This document shows, in pieces, positions 50,726 to 58,522 of a stretch of DNA of 59,299 nt. The notes beneath the pieces are model-generated. The model was not told where the DNA came from. It searched no databases and worked only from the letters and a program-made list of their open reading frames with translations. This DNA comes from a virus. Both the position numbers and the translations under genes were made by a program. The first letter of the stretch is position 1; each line of letters opens with the position of its first letter. The DNA lies in the IMG/VR virus record IMGVR_UViG_3300007346_000034, positions 1 to 59,299 of that record; one strand, 5' to 3'.

Positions 50726-52120
50726 ATGACAAACGTAACACTAACACAAGCACTACAAGACATCCAAACTTTAACTGATAACGGTTGTGTAACCAACCAG
50801 ACATCTATGGACAAATGTCTAGATATGTTCTTCCTAGCAGGAGCATCTAGACATATGTCTACTGATGATATCATTAGAGTTTGGAACAGTGCCTATGCTG
50901 AAAACCCCCAACTAGCCTGTAAAATCTTGTATTGGGCAAGAGATTGCAGAGGAGGGGCAGGAGAGAAGAGATTATTCCAAACCATAATGTCTTACTTGTA
51001 TAAAGTTGATAGAGATTTATTCTCACAGCTTATTATACATATTGAGGAGTATGGTTATTGGAAAGATATCTTCAAATCTGCCCAGCCTGATGCTGATATG
51101 CTAAACTATTTAGCTACTCAGTTGGAGGAATCAGATAACGCAGGCTTACTCGCTAAGTTCTTTCCGAGAAAGGGAGAATGGTTCAATGCTATGCGTAAAT
51201 ACAAAGGTTGTACACCTAAAGATTTACGCAAGTACATTGTATCCAAATCCCAAACGGTTGAGCAGAAGATGTGCGCGCAAGATTGGAGTAACATCCAATA
51301 TGAGCATGTACCATCTGTTGCCATGAAGAACTATGGTAGAACCTTTGCTGTCAAAGATGAGAAACGTTACACCAAGTATATAGAGAATGTCCTTGCGGGC
51401 AAAACCTCTATCAATGCAGGTGTGCTTCATCCTCATGAACTTATCCTTAAGCTAGAAAGAGACAACATTGATGCCATTCAGGCTCAGTGGAGTAATCTTA
51501 TAGATTATATGGAGGGTAGTGAGGAGAGGTTGTTTCCAATTTGCGATGTCTCAGGCTCTATGAGCGGTTTGCCTATGGAGGTGTCTGTTGCTTTAGGGCT
51601 TTACATATCTGAAAGAAACAAGTCTTGTTTCAAGGATTATGTGATGACCTTCAGTGAAAATCCCCAGTTCCATCATGTAGTTGGTAACAACATATATGAG
51701 AGAGCTACAAGTCTGTATCAAGCAGATTGGGGGATGAGCACTGATCTAGAAAAAGTTTTTAAACTTATACTAGATAAAGCAGTTGAACATAACGTATCTC
51801 CATCAGATATGCCAACTAAGCTACTTATCATTAGTGATATGGAGTTTAATCAGGCTACTGATACCAAGGAGAGTGCTTTGCAATACATTAGCAGGATGTA
51901 TGCTGAAGCAGGTTATGTCAGACCTGATATCATCTTTTGGAACGTAAACGGAAGACTTGGTAATGTACCTGCAAAGTGCAATACTCAAGGTGTGGGATTG
52001 GTCAGTGGATTTAGCCCTTCCGTGCTACAGTCAGTTCTTCAAGGGTCTGTAGAGACTCCTATGGAGCTGATGCTCAGAACTGTAAACGTAGAGCGTTATG
52101 ACCGTATAGTCATAGCGTAA
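50726..52120 (+). CDS. DUF2828 / Ro60 (TROVE)-like RNA-binding protein with vWA domain
   Basis: 464 aa from the ATG at 50,726. A TTG at 50,636 in the same frame is rejected because it would lie inside the RNA helices. Residues about 25-265 match the HEAT-like N-terminal part of DUF2828/TROVE proteins (ARDCRGGAGEKRLFQTIMSY, EEYGYWKDIFK, KINAG-like SINAGVLHPHEL). Residues about 268-464 form a vWA domain with an intact MIDAS: DVSGSMSG (274-281), GMSTD (336-340) and IISDMEF (368-374). Ro60 proteins form a ring that holds misfolded RNA and Y RNA. It is monocistronic, preceded by the structured region and followed by a terminator, with higher G/C than its downstream neighbours. Confidence 0.85.
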   Translation: MTNVTLTQALQDIQTLTDNGCVTNQTSMDKCLDMFFLAGASRHMSTDDIIRVWNSAYAENPQLACKILYWARDCRGGAGEKRLFQTIMSYLYKVDRDLFSQLIIHIEEYGYWKDIFKSAQPDADMLNYLATQLEESDNAGLLAKFFPRKGEWFNAMRKYKGCTPKDLRKYIVSKSQTVEQKMCAQDWSNIQYEHVPSVAMKNYGRTFAVKDEKRYTKYIENVLAGKTSINAGVLHPHELILKLERDNIDAIQAQWSNLIDYMEGSEERLFPICDVSGSMSGLPMEVSVALGLYISERNKSCFKDYVMTFSENPQFHHVVGNNIYERATSLYQADWGMSTDLEKVFKLILDKAVEHNVSPSDMPTKLLIISDMEFNQATDTKESALQYISRMYAEAGYVRPDIIFWNVNGRLGNVPAKCNTQGVGLVSGFSPSVLQSVLQGSVETPMELMLRTVNVERYDRIVIA

Positions 52121-52152
52121 GCGCGTTTGCAGTTCTGCACATATAAACTTTT

Positions 52153-52192
52153 AGAGACTGCAGGATTCTTTCTTGTAGTCTCTTTATTTTTT
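52153..52192 (+). terminator. Terminator after the Ro60-like gene
   Basis: AGAGACTGCAGG pairs with TCTTGTAGTCTCT (52,153-52,183, with G-T pairs), followed by TTATTTTTT. Confidence 0.88.
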
Positions 52193-52213
52193 ACTATCAT
52201 CATCTCTTCCTAA
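52191..52213 (+). promoter_or_regulatory. TTACTATCATCATC motif, copy 3
   Basis: TTACTATCATCATCTCTTCC directly after the terminator, 56 bases before the ATG at 52,247. It shares 14 bases with 48,181 and is likely involved in starting transcription of the next unit. Confidence 0.4.
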
Positions 52214-52246
52214 CTAAATCTAGATTACACAGAGTAAATTCAAATC

Positions 52247-52735
52247 ATGAAAAGAAAAAACAAAAAAAGCATAGAATTAGATTTCAACATAGATAAAACA
52301 ATTGCCTTATCTATGATACAGAGCAGGCTGCAGAATATCAACAAAAATACAGTCAATGATCCAGAAATAATAGAAGCTGTTGTATCTTTAATATCTGCAT
52401 CAAATCTTGATGTAAAAAAGCTTTTCTTAGCTACATTAGGAGTATACCCTGAAGAAGGTCAGTATACGGCTAATGATGAGGTATACGTTGGTACAAGCTA
52501 TATTGAAACCTGGAACATAGCCAAAGAGCTAATGGAAGAAAAAGGTCTAATCATCAAAGATATGGTAAAAGCTACTGTAGAAGAATATAACAAGTATACG
52601 GAACAATATACCATAACATATAACTATTTATATTATACTGATGATAATCCTTTAAAAACAAACACTATTGAGATTTCTCAAAAAGCTATAAAAGGTTTAG
52701 TAGAAGATTATCCTGTTAATTTAGAAATAGTATAA
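52247..52735 (+). CDS. Early protein of unknown function
   Basis: 162 aa, with a basic start (MKRKNKKSIELDFNIDKTIA), helical middle (SNLDVKKLFLATLGVYPEEG) and beta-rich C-terminal part (YTITYNYLYYTDDNPLKTNT). First gene of the AT-rich early block. Its final stop base overlaps the next start (TAATG). No family recognised. Confidence 0.5.
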   Translation: MKRKNKKSIELDFNIDKTIALSMIQSRLQNINKNTVNDPEIIEAVVSLISASNLDVKKLFLATLGVYPEEGQYTANDEVYVGTSYIETWNIAKELMEEKGLIIKDMVKATVEEYNKYTEQYTITYNYLYYTDDNPLKTNTIEISQKAIKGLVEDYPVNLEIV

Positions 52736-52983
52736 TGAAAAGGAAAACAAGATTTGGTATTGTAGATGCAGATGTTATCCAAGATCCGTCTTTATCTACA
52801 ACTGCCAAAGCTGTTTATGCGTTGTTATGCACATATGCAAGAAAAGACAGAACTTGTTTTCCATCTATAACACATATATCAGAGTTATTAAACGTAAGCA
52901 GAAGGACCACAGAAAGAGCAATAAAAGAATTAAATTCTAAAGATTACATACAAAAAAATGGTAAAATATTTACGCTTAAATAA
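52735..52983 (+). CDS. HTH_36-type helix-turn-helix protein
   Basis: 82 aa. The pattern LSTTAKAVYALLCTYARKDR, then CFPSITHISELLNVSRRTTE, RAIKELNSKDYIQKNGK is the winged helix-turn-helix found in HTH_36/replication-initiator-like families. It is small and may act as a transcription regulator or as the N-terminal part of a replication initiator. The start overlaps the previous stop. Confidence 0.75.
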   Translation: MKRKTRFGIVDADVIQDPSLSTTAKAVYALLCTYARKDRTCFPSITHISELLNVSRRTTERAIKELNSKDYIQKNGKIFTLK

Positions 52984-52998
52984 TTGTAGCTATATAGT
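52984..52998 (+). promoter_or_regulatory. 15-base shared motif, inverted copy
   Basis: TTGTAGCTATATAGT immediately after the HTH gene, the reverse complement of the motif at 49,411 and 32,539. Confidence 0.4.
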
Positions 52999-53030
52999 GC
53001 GTATTATTTAAATAGCAGAAATATTAATAA

Positions 53031-53061
53031 TTGTTGATACAAAGTAAATATGCTATATTTG
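53031..53061 (+). promoter_or_regulatory. Bacteroidota-type promoter
   Basis: TTG (53,031-53,033) and an exact TATATTTG (53,054-53,061) with 20 bases between match the TTTG-N19-22-TAnnTTTG consensus. The ATG of the next gene is 22 bases downstream. This is the best host-type promoter in the window. Confidence 0.7.
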
Positions 53062-53082
53062 AAATTATCATGTATGTAAAAA

Positions 53083-53322
53083 ATGTTTTATCAGTTGCCT
53101 AATGGTAAAGTCTTATATTTATCTGTTGAAGAATACTTAAGTCTTACAGATGAAGAATTACATCAGCTATCTAATAGCGGATATGGTGAGTATATGTCAC
53201 CAAATGCAAGTTTCACAGGGAGAAAGCAGAAATTTAAATCTATAGAAGATGATTTAGATTATAAACCTGATGATGATGAAACAGATACACGCGGTCCTAT
53301 CAACCTAGATAATTTAGAATAA
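53083..53322 (+). CDS. Small acidic protein
   Basis: 79 aa: FYQLPNGKVLYLSVEEYLSL, then an Asp-rich middle and tail (SIEDDLDYKPDDDETD). Its PNGKVLYLSVEEYLxLTDEE pattern is familiar from phage small proteins without known function. It ends at a terminator. Confidence 0.55.
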   Translation: MFYQLPNGKVLYLSVEEYLSLTDEELHQLSNSGYGEYMSPNASFTGRKQKFKSIEDDLDYKPDDDETDTRGPINLDNLE

Positions 53323-53352
53323 CAGAAGAAAAGCACCACTTCTGTTTTTTTT
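53321..53352 (+). terminator. Terminator
   Basis: ACAGAAG and CTTCTGT arms with a ten-base loop, followed by eight T; the stop codon TAA touches the stem. Confidence 0.85.
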
Positions 53353-53398
53353 ATTTTTTTTTGGTGCATTTTTCAAATCAATTTTATAAATCAAAGTT

Positions 53399-53881
53399 AT
53401 GAATTCAAAAGTAAAAGTTACTGCTGATGAAGCAGGTAATGTAATTGTCAGAAGTCCAAAGAATCCAGATTACGGACACATCAGAGTTGAGCAAATCAAA
53501 ATGATAATTGATGACTCAGGTTTTGCACGTAAACGCAAACTTTCTGCTCTTATTCCAGGCACAGTTGAAGATCTTAAATGTTTTGGCTGGACTAAAGACC
53601 AAGAAGTAGATGGACAAATCATTGTAAAAGATTCATTAGAACCTTTTAACAAGAAATTTCCAGAACGTGATTACAAAGTAGCAGGTAGAAGCGGTGTAGT
53701 ATGCTGTCAAGATGGCATGCCTATTTACCGTAGAAATTTTTACACCTTAAATATGAAAGCTACTGATATTAAAGTAGAACATACTAATGGTGATGACATC
53801 ATTGCTGCTTATGCTGCCTTAAAAGAAGATGAAGAACAAATAATGTCTTCATATGCAGGAGATGATTTAGATCTGCTGTAA
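53399..53881 (+). CDS. Probable single-stranded DNA-binding protein
   Basis: 160 aa. VRSPKNPDYGHIRVEQIKMI, then GQIIVKDSLEPFNKKFPERD, GRSGVVCCQDGMPIYRRNFY and an acidic, hydrophobic C-terminus (GDDLDLL) match the SSB-like protein I recall from crAss-like phages. The C-terminal half is acidic, typical of SSB protein-protein tails. It sits in an early operon near helicase and HNH genes, consistent with replication, and is flanked by two terminators so may be strongly expressed. Confidence 0.65.
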   Translation: MNSKVKVTADEAGNVIVRSPKNPDYGHIRVEQIKMIIDDSGFARKRKLSALIPGTVEDLKCFGWTKDQEVDGQIIVKDSLEPFNKKFPERDYKVAGRSGVVCCQDGMPIYRRNFYTLNMKATDIKVEHTNGDDIIAAYAALKEDEEQIMSSYAGDDLDLL

Positions 53882-53902
53882 AAATTACTAATTATTGTAT
53901 AG

Positions 53903-53937
53903 ATAAAGGGAGTGTAACAGCTCCCTTTATACAATTT
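53903..53937 (+). terminator. Terminator with TGTAACAG loop, second copy
   Basis: ATAAAGGGAG-TGTAACAG-CTCCCTTTAT, perfect ten-base arms, then ACAATTTTT. Same loop as the terminator at 47,901. Confidence 0.85.
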
Positions 53938-53959
53938 TTAATCAAATAAAAATAGAAAA

Positions 53960-54442
53960 ATGAAAGCAAGTCAAAACACACAGTCAATAATATATGATGG
54001 CATATTCCACAACTTCCAAGAACTTAGTTCTTATTACAAGAAACACTATCAGTTAATAGATAGTGATCAACTATCTTCTTATCAAAATTTCTTGTATAAG
54101 AAAGCTCTCTTTGGATTAAAAATGTATGATAAAAAAGAACTTCAAACTATGCACTGGCATAAGAAGAAAAGAATTATGAAAGTACATAAGAGAGCACAAG
54201 AAGTTATTAACATTTGGAAGCAAGAACTCGTAAATAAATATACGTCAAACTTCTTTGAAAAAATCTTTTATAATAGCCCTATAAGCAAAAATATAAAAGA
54301 ATGTGAGTACACAGATAAAAACTTTATTTCAACATTAACTTTTAAAGAGTTAGGTTTGAAAAAAGCAGATGTTATTCTTAAATTATTTCAAGAAGGAATA
54401 TTACCAAAAAATTATTTTAGCTTGAATGAAAGCAAAAACTAA
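53960..54442 (+). CDS. Early protein of unknown function
   Basis: 160 aa, basic and helical (NFQELSSYYKKHYQLIDSDQ, MHWHKKKRIMKVHKRAQEVI). The final part resembles a short helical domain (STLTFKELGLKKADVILKLF). It overlaps the HNH gene by 17 bases. Nucleic-acid binding is suggested by charge only. Confidence 0.5.
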   Translation: MKASQNTQSIIYDGIFHNFQELSSYYKKHYQLIDSDQLSSYQNFLYKKALFGLKMYDKKELQTMHWHKKKRIMKVHKRAQEVINIWKQELVNKYTSNFFEKIFYNSPISKNIKECEYTDKNFISTLTFKELGLKKADVILKLFQEGILPKNYFSLNESKN

Positions 54443-54842
54443 AATATGTAACGGGTGCGGGCAAGAAAAATATATTTGGAAAAATATAAAAGGCAAGAAG
54501 TATTGTAAGTTTTGTTCAATGAACCAACAGGCCATGACAAAGACTGCCAGTAAAAAAACTTATAAACCTATTGCTGCCCGCTCCGTTAAAAAAAGTAAAG
54601 AAGAAACTATATATGCCTTAAAGAGAAAAATTTTTTTAAACTCTAAGACTCTTTGTAAAGCTAAATTATTGAGAGTCTGTACTGTATTTGCCACAGATGT
54701 GCATCATAAGGCAGGAAGAGTTGGTAAGAATTTTTTAGATGAAAGCACTTGGTTACCTGTATGTAGACAGTGTCATATGTGGATAGAAGAACATCCAATT
54801 GAATCTAAAGAAAAAGGATTTAGCATATCTAGAATAAATTAA
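54426..54842 (+). CDS. HNH-type nuclease-like protein with zinc ribbon
   Basis: 138 aa. The N-terminal CNGCGQEKYIW, then YCKFCSMNQQ is a four-Cys zinc ribbon. The C-terminal DVHHKAGRVGKNFLDESTWL, then PVCRQCHMWIEEH carries the His-His/Asn-like and Cys-x-x-Cys-His pattern of HNH nucleases. Similar small HNH proteins act in phage recombination (NinG-like). The start overlaps the previous gene. Confidence 0.72.
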   Translation: MKAKTKICNGCGQEKYIWKNIKGKKYCKFCSMNQQAMTKTASKKTYKPIAARSVKKSKEETIYALKRKIFLNSKTLCKAKLLRVCTVFATDVHHKAGRVGKNFLDESTWLPVCRQCHMWIEEHPIESKEKGFSISRIN

Positions 54843-54872
54843 TTATCTTTATAATATATAATATTTAAATAA

Positions 54873-54941
54873 ATGAAGTTTACAATAATAAGTGATCCTG
54901 GAGATGAGCAACCAGAATGTCACATAATGAAAGAGTTATGA
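54873..54941 (+). CDS. 22-aa leader-like frame before the helicase
   Basis: 22 aa, MKFTIISDPGDEQPECHIMK, with A-rich leader. Its TGA overlaps an in-frame ATG of the helicase (ATGA at 54,938). It could be a short leader peptide coupling translation to the helicase start at 54,938. Weak evidence; it may be chance. Confidence 0.25.
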   Translation: MKFTIISDPGDEQPECHIMKEL

Positions 54942-56065
54942 AAACTAAAAATGAAATACAAAATGAAGCATTAAACGCAATAGGTAACAAGTATAACGCA
55001 GGAGTTCAAATATCAATGGGAGTTGGTAAAACATTGCTTGGTTTAAAGCATATGGCTAAAAATTATACAGATACATGTAGATATTTAGTAGTAGCCCCTA
55101 GAGTTAAGATATTTGATTCATGGACAGATGATGCTGAGCAATGGAATTATGAATATTTATTAGACCATATAAACTTTACAACTTATGTATCATTACTGAA
55201 ACAAGATTTTCATTATGATATTGTATATTTAGATGAGTGTCATAGTTTAAAAGAAAACTATAAACCTTGGCTTAGTGAGTTTGAAAGTAGAGGTGGTAAA
55301 ATCATTGGTCTTACTGGTACTTATCCTGTATATAAAACTTCTGAGAAAGGTAAAATGTGTAACAGGTTTTGTCCTATTGTTTATGAATATGAAACTGATG
55401 AAGCTGTTGAAGATAAAATCTTAAATGATTATCAGATATATGTTCATAAGCTAATGTTGAGTAATGAAAAAACAATACCAAAATTAACCAGAGATGGATC
55501 ACGTACATTTTATACATCAGAAATAAGTGATTACAACTATTGGTGCAGTAGAGTTGATGGAGCTGTTACACCTAAAGCAAAACAAATAGCTACAATACAA
55601 AGGATGAAATTGTTACAAAAATTTCCTTTAAAAGTAGAGTACGCAAAACATTTGCTATATCATTCTAAAGAAAAGACTATAGCATTTGCAAGCACTCAAC
55701 AGCAAGCTGATGCTATTTGTAGACACAGTGTACATTCTAAAAACAAAAAATCTAAAGAAAATCTAAATGATTTTAAAGAAGGTATAATAAATAAATTAAG
55801 TGCTGTTGAACAACTTAGTGAAGGTGTAACTATACCAGGATTAAAATGCGGCATCATACTGCATTCTTACGGGAATAATAGAAAAGCTTCTCAGAAGATT
55901 GGTAGACTGCTTAGATTAAATCCTGATGATAAAGCAGATATACACATCCTTTGTTATGAAAATAGCATAGATAAAAAATGGGTTAAGGATGCTACAAAAC
56001 ACCTTGATCAATCTAAAATAAAATGGGTAGAACCCATATATCAAAATACTAAATCATGGCTTTAA
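54917..56065 (+). CDS. Superfamily 2 helicase
   Basis: 382 aa. Walker A SMGVGKT at 33-39, motif II DECH at 106-109, motif III-like GLTGTYP at 131-137, IAFASTQQQAD near 255 and motif VI QKIGRLLR at 326-333 form a complete SF2 set. The absence of extra domains and small size match crAss-like and other phage SF2 helicases used in replication or recombination. A start at 54,938 (MKTKNEIQNEALNAI) is equally possible. It overlaps the next gene by ten bases. Confidence 0.88.
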   Translation: MSHNERVMKTKNEIQNEALNAIGNKYNAGVQISMGVGKTLLGLKHMAKNYTDTCRYLVVAPRVKIFDSWTDDAEQWNYEYLLDHINFTTYVSLLKQDFHYDIVYLDECHSLKENYKPWLSEFESRGGKIIGLTGTYPVYKTSEKGKMCNRFCPIVYEYETDEAVEDKILNDYQIYVHKLMLSNEKTIPKLTRDGSRTFYTSEISDYNYWCSRVDGAVTPKAKQIATIQRMKLLQKFPLKVEYAKHLLYHSKEKTIAFASTQQQADAICRHSVHSKNKKSKENLNDFKEGIINKLSAVEQLSEGVTIPGLKCGIILHSYGNNRKASQKIGRLLRLNPDDKADIHILCYENSIDKKWVKDATKHLDQSKIKWVEPIYQNTKSWL

Positions 56066-56418
56066 CAAGTTTAAAAATTAAGACAAACATTGAAGATGTT
56101 TATCAAAGAATAATGATAAGTACACATATAGGTAACGTTACTGAGAATGATGGAGAACCTGTACTTGTTGTAACAGTTAATCATTGTGATAACAGCTGGA
56201 CTCCAAAAGGAGAGGCTTTAATCTATTATAGGTCAGAATCTGAAGAAGAGTTTCATTCTAATTTAAGAAAAGAAGCTGCAGAAAAGAATCAGTTAATAAC
56301 AAACATGTCAACAGACCCTGAACTTAATCCAGAAGGGTATGAGAATATTGACAAGAATTTAGAAGTTGACCTGAATCATATGTCAGATGATGATATAGAT
56401 TACTATAGACAAAATTAA
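56056..56418 (+). CDS. Early protein of unknown function
   Basis: 120 aa. Beta-rich first half (LVVTVNHCDNSWTPKGEALI) and a helical acidic second half (NPEGYENIDKNLEVDLNHMS). Overlaps the helicase by ten bases, suggesting a co-translated partner. No family recognised. Confidence 0.5.
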   Translation: MALTSLKIKTNIEDVYQRIMISTHIGNVTENDGEPVLVVTVNHCDNSWTPKGEALIYYRSESEEEFHSNLRKEAAEKNQLITNMSTDPELNPEGYENIDKNLEVDLNHMSDDDIDYYRQN

Positions 56419-56419
56419 T

Positions 56420-56662
56420 ATGCATTACTCCAAAGATTTAAATTACATGGACGGAAGGTCTGATGGCAGAGCTATGGCCGCTAATATAGAGTCTACTCTA
56501 TTTAAAAACCTTGACACTGCTATTGAGGCTAAACAAAATCTTATAAATCATTTTGAAGAACAGTTCGGTTATACACATGATCAAGAAACATTTGATAGAA
56601 ATTATACTTATAATCTTGGTTTACTTGATGAGTTAAAAGAAGCTAAAAAAAGAGCTACCTGA
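56420..56662 (+). CDS. Small early protein
   Basis: 80 aa helical protein (ESTLFKNLDTAIEAKQNLIN, then NYTYNLGLLDELKEAKKRAT). One base separates it from the previous gene. Its stop lies in the loop of the following hairpin. Confidence 0.5.
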   Translation: MHYSKDLNYMDGRSDGRAMAANIESTLFKNLDTAIEAKQNLINHFEEQFGYTHDQETFDRNYTYNLGLLDELKEAKKRAT

Positions 56663-56675
56663 CCAGTAGCTCTTA
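56650..56675 (+). terminator. Hairpin after the 80-aa gene
   Basis: AAGAGCTAC-CTGACCA-GTAGCTCTT, perfect nine-base arms. The following bases (ATCCCG) lack a T-run, so termination is less certain. Confidence 0.55.
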
Positions 56676-56734
56676 TCCCGAAACCCTAGATAAAAAATAA
56701 ATTGTCAATTTAAATATAATAAAAAAAGATAAAT

Positions 56735-56890
56735 ATGATTGATATAAATAAATTATTAGATATTCTAACAGCTTTATCTTTAGTTATTATCTTATTAATT
56801 ATGATTGGTATAATGGCAAAACATGCACCTGCTTTGCTTGCCATATTAACTTGTGCTCTTGGATATTTTTGGGGCAGACGTTTAAATTAA
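56735..56890 (+). CDS. Small membrane protein (51 aa)
   Basis: 51 aa, almost entirely hydrophobic after MIDINKLLDI: two close membrane helices (about 8-26 and 30-45) ending GYFWGRRLN. A-rich leader, five bases before the next gene. Possibly an envelope-acting early protein; no family recognised. Confidence 0.5.
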   Translation: MIDINKLLDILTALSLVIILLIMIGIMAKHAPALLAILTCALGYFWGRRLN

Positions 56891-56895
56891 AAATT

Positions 56896-57138
56896 ATGAG
56901 TAGATATACTAAACAGTTAGAAGAAAAAGATTATACAATAGCCTATGGATTTGATCATGCATCAGGATATTTTTTCCAAGTGTTTGATAATAATCCAGAA
57001 GATGAAGATGATGACATTATATTAAATGAATGCAGTATCTTTACAGGTATGAGTAATGGAGATATGATAGATCTTATGACCAAGTATAAGGTAGATGATA
57101 ATCACATAGCTCAAGTAATGTTAGATTTACCATTTTAA
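56896..57138 (+). CDS. Small acidic early protein
   Basis: 80 aa from the ATG at 56,896. YTIAYGFDHASGYFFQVFDN is a beta-hairpin-like start, followed by an acidic stretch (NPEDEDDDIILNEC) and helical end. It has the look of a small structured phage protein; function unknown. Confidence 0.5.
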   Translation: MSRYTKQLEEKDYTIAYGFDHASGYFFQVFDNNPEDEDDDIILNECSIFTGMSNGDMIDLMTKYKVDDNHIAQVMLDLPF

Positions 57139-57148
57139 AACTAAAACA

Positions 57149-57544
57149 ATGAAAGATTTAATAGTTGTAAAAAGCGTAAACAAATGTCGTCAATGTAATG
57201 AAGATATGTTGAGCGTTACTTTTATGAATGATAAACATGAAGCTGATCTAATATGCTTTAATAAAGAATGTAACTTTAGACATACTTTTTATTGGAAGAG
57301 AGATCAGTTTGGAAAAATCATTAAAGTCACAGATAAAGAAGAAAAGAATAAGTTTTTTGAAAGTATAATGGTAGAAACTATGTATGAAAAAGATAAGACT
57401 ACCACTATAGAATGGGTTCCTGGATTTGAACCAAACATTACAATTGAAACAGAAGAATTTACTGAACTTATACAAAAATTAGAAAACAACGGGTTGGATA
57501 TGTTATCTGAATTTGATTTGACTCCCGGCTCAGAACCATTTTAA
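57149..57544 (+). CDS. Zinc-finger-containing early protein
   Basis: 131 aa. KCRQCNEDMLSVTFMND and LICFNKECNFRHTFYWKRDQ give CxxC and CxxxxC, a likely zinc site. The C-terminal half is Glu-rich (TIETEEFTELIQKLENNGLD). It is ten bases after the previous gene. Confidence 0.5.
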   Translation: MKDLIVVKSVNKCRQCNEDMLSVTFMNDKHEADLICFNKECNFRHTFYWKRDQFGKIIKVTDKEEKNKFFESIMVETMYEKDKTTTIEWVPGFEPNITIETEEFTELIQKLENNGLDMLSEFDLTPGSEPF

Positions 57545-57546
57545 TT

Positions 57547-57894
57547 ATGAAAGCAATAGCATTTATAACAATTTTAACAGCCTCTGTAAGTTGTTTTTCT
57601 CAAACTTATAACTATGAAAGTTATGATTATGAGAATTTAACTACAGGTGTAAAGAAAACTAATCCTGATAGAACTAGTTTTAAATTTACAGAAGATAGCG
57701 TTTATGTAAAAACAGAAACAGATCCTGTTATGTATTTTAAATACGCAATTCTATCTAAGGAAAAAGAAACTAACAGATACACATACTTCAGAACTGAAAA
57801 AGGTTTTGAAATGTTTGTAGATAAGAAGAATGAAGTTGTGATGGTTAAAAATGATAAGTCACAACTGTTATGTATTTACCACAATAAACAATAA
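57547..57894 (+). CDS. Predicted exported protein
   Basis: 115 aa with a signal peptide, MKAIAFITILTASVSCFSQ, whose hydrophobic core and CFSQ end look like those of Bacteroidota secreted proteins. The mature part is beta-rich with repeated YTYFRTEKGFEMF-like segments and no other motif. The signal suggests periplasmic or outer-surface action, for example superinfection exclusion or lysis timing. It may be host-derived. Confidence 0.55.
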   Translation: MKAIAFITILTASVSCFSQTYNYESYDYENLTTGVKKTNPDRTSFKFTEDSVYVKTETDPVMYFKYAILSKEKETNRYTYFRTEKGFEMFVDKKNEVVMVKNDKSQLLCIYHNKQ

Positions 57895-57897
57895 ATT

Positions 57898-58143
57898 ATG
57901 GGTCCCAGTGTATATTTAACTAATACAGAAGGTACAGCATATAAAATGTATCAAGCAGAAGTAGTAGAAAGTCAAGATCAAGAAAAGAAATATGATGTAA
58001 TATTTACTTACGGTAGAATATATGGACATAAATCTAAATATAGAGGCAACAAAATACCTTTAGATTATAGTGATGCTATGCATTTATTGCAGAATCAAGT
58101 TTATAAAAAAATTAGAAAAGGATATCAAATAAATGAAAGATAA
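57898..58143 (+). CDS. Single WGR-domain protein
   Basis: 81 aa. YKMYQAEVVESQDQEKKYDV, then FTYGRIYG...KIRKGYQ follows the WGR domain pattern (aromatic-Gly-Arg-Ile-Gly core and a C-terminal KxxKGY end). The usual Trp of the WGR triad is Tyr here. WGR domains bind DNA breaks in PARP-type enzymes and occur alone in bacteria and phages. It overlaps the 129-aa gene by 11 bases. Confidence 0.65.
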   Translation: MGPSVYLTNTEGTAYKMYQAEVVESQDQEKKYDVIFTYGRIYGHKSKYRGNKIPLDYSDAMHLLQNQVYKKIRKGYQINER

Positions 58144-58522
58144 CATCACTACCATCAAACTAAAAAAAGTTAATGGTAAACTAACACATGTAACAGCTTT
58201 TGATAAGATACAATATAAAGAATTTGTAGATGCTTTATCTGAAGGTCAAGTAATTGAAATATTTCTAGAAGCTAATGCAGGAGATGGTACAAAAGCTCAG
58301 CTAGCTAAGATACACGCATGCATTAGAAAATTAGCTTCTGAGATAGGATATACCTTTGAAGATATGAAACTAACAGTAAAGCAAAAATCAGGGCTTGTAC
58401 GTGGAGATTTGTGGTCATCAGAAGGATATGCTAAATCATTTGCAGATTGTTCTAAGGAAGAATTATCTTTAGTTATTGAAACGCTAAATGATATAGGAAA
58501 ATTAGTTAATCTTTCTTTTTAG
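58133..58522 (+). CDS. NinB-like recombination protein
   Basis: 129 aa. LAKIHACIRKLASEIGYTFE, then MKLTVKQKSGL, YAKSFADCSKEELSLVIETL is the arrangement seen in NinB-like and similar crAss-conserved proteins that bind single-stranded DNA or assist recombination. The N-terminal half is a beta-sheet domain. It overlaps a minus-strand gene by 17 bases at its end. Confidence 0.6.
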   Translation: MKDNITTIKLKKVNGKLTHVTAFDKIQYKEFVDALSEGQVIEIFLEANAGDGTKAQLAKIHACIRKLASEIGYTFEDMKLTVKQKSGLVRGDLWSSEGYAKSFADCSKEELSLVIETLNDIGKLVNLSF

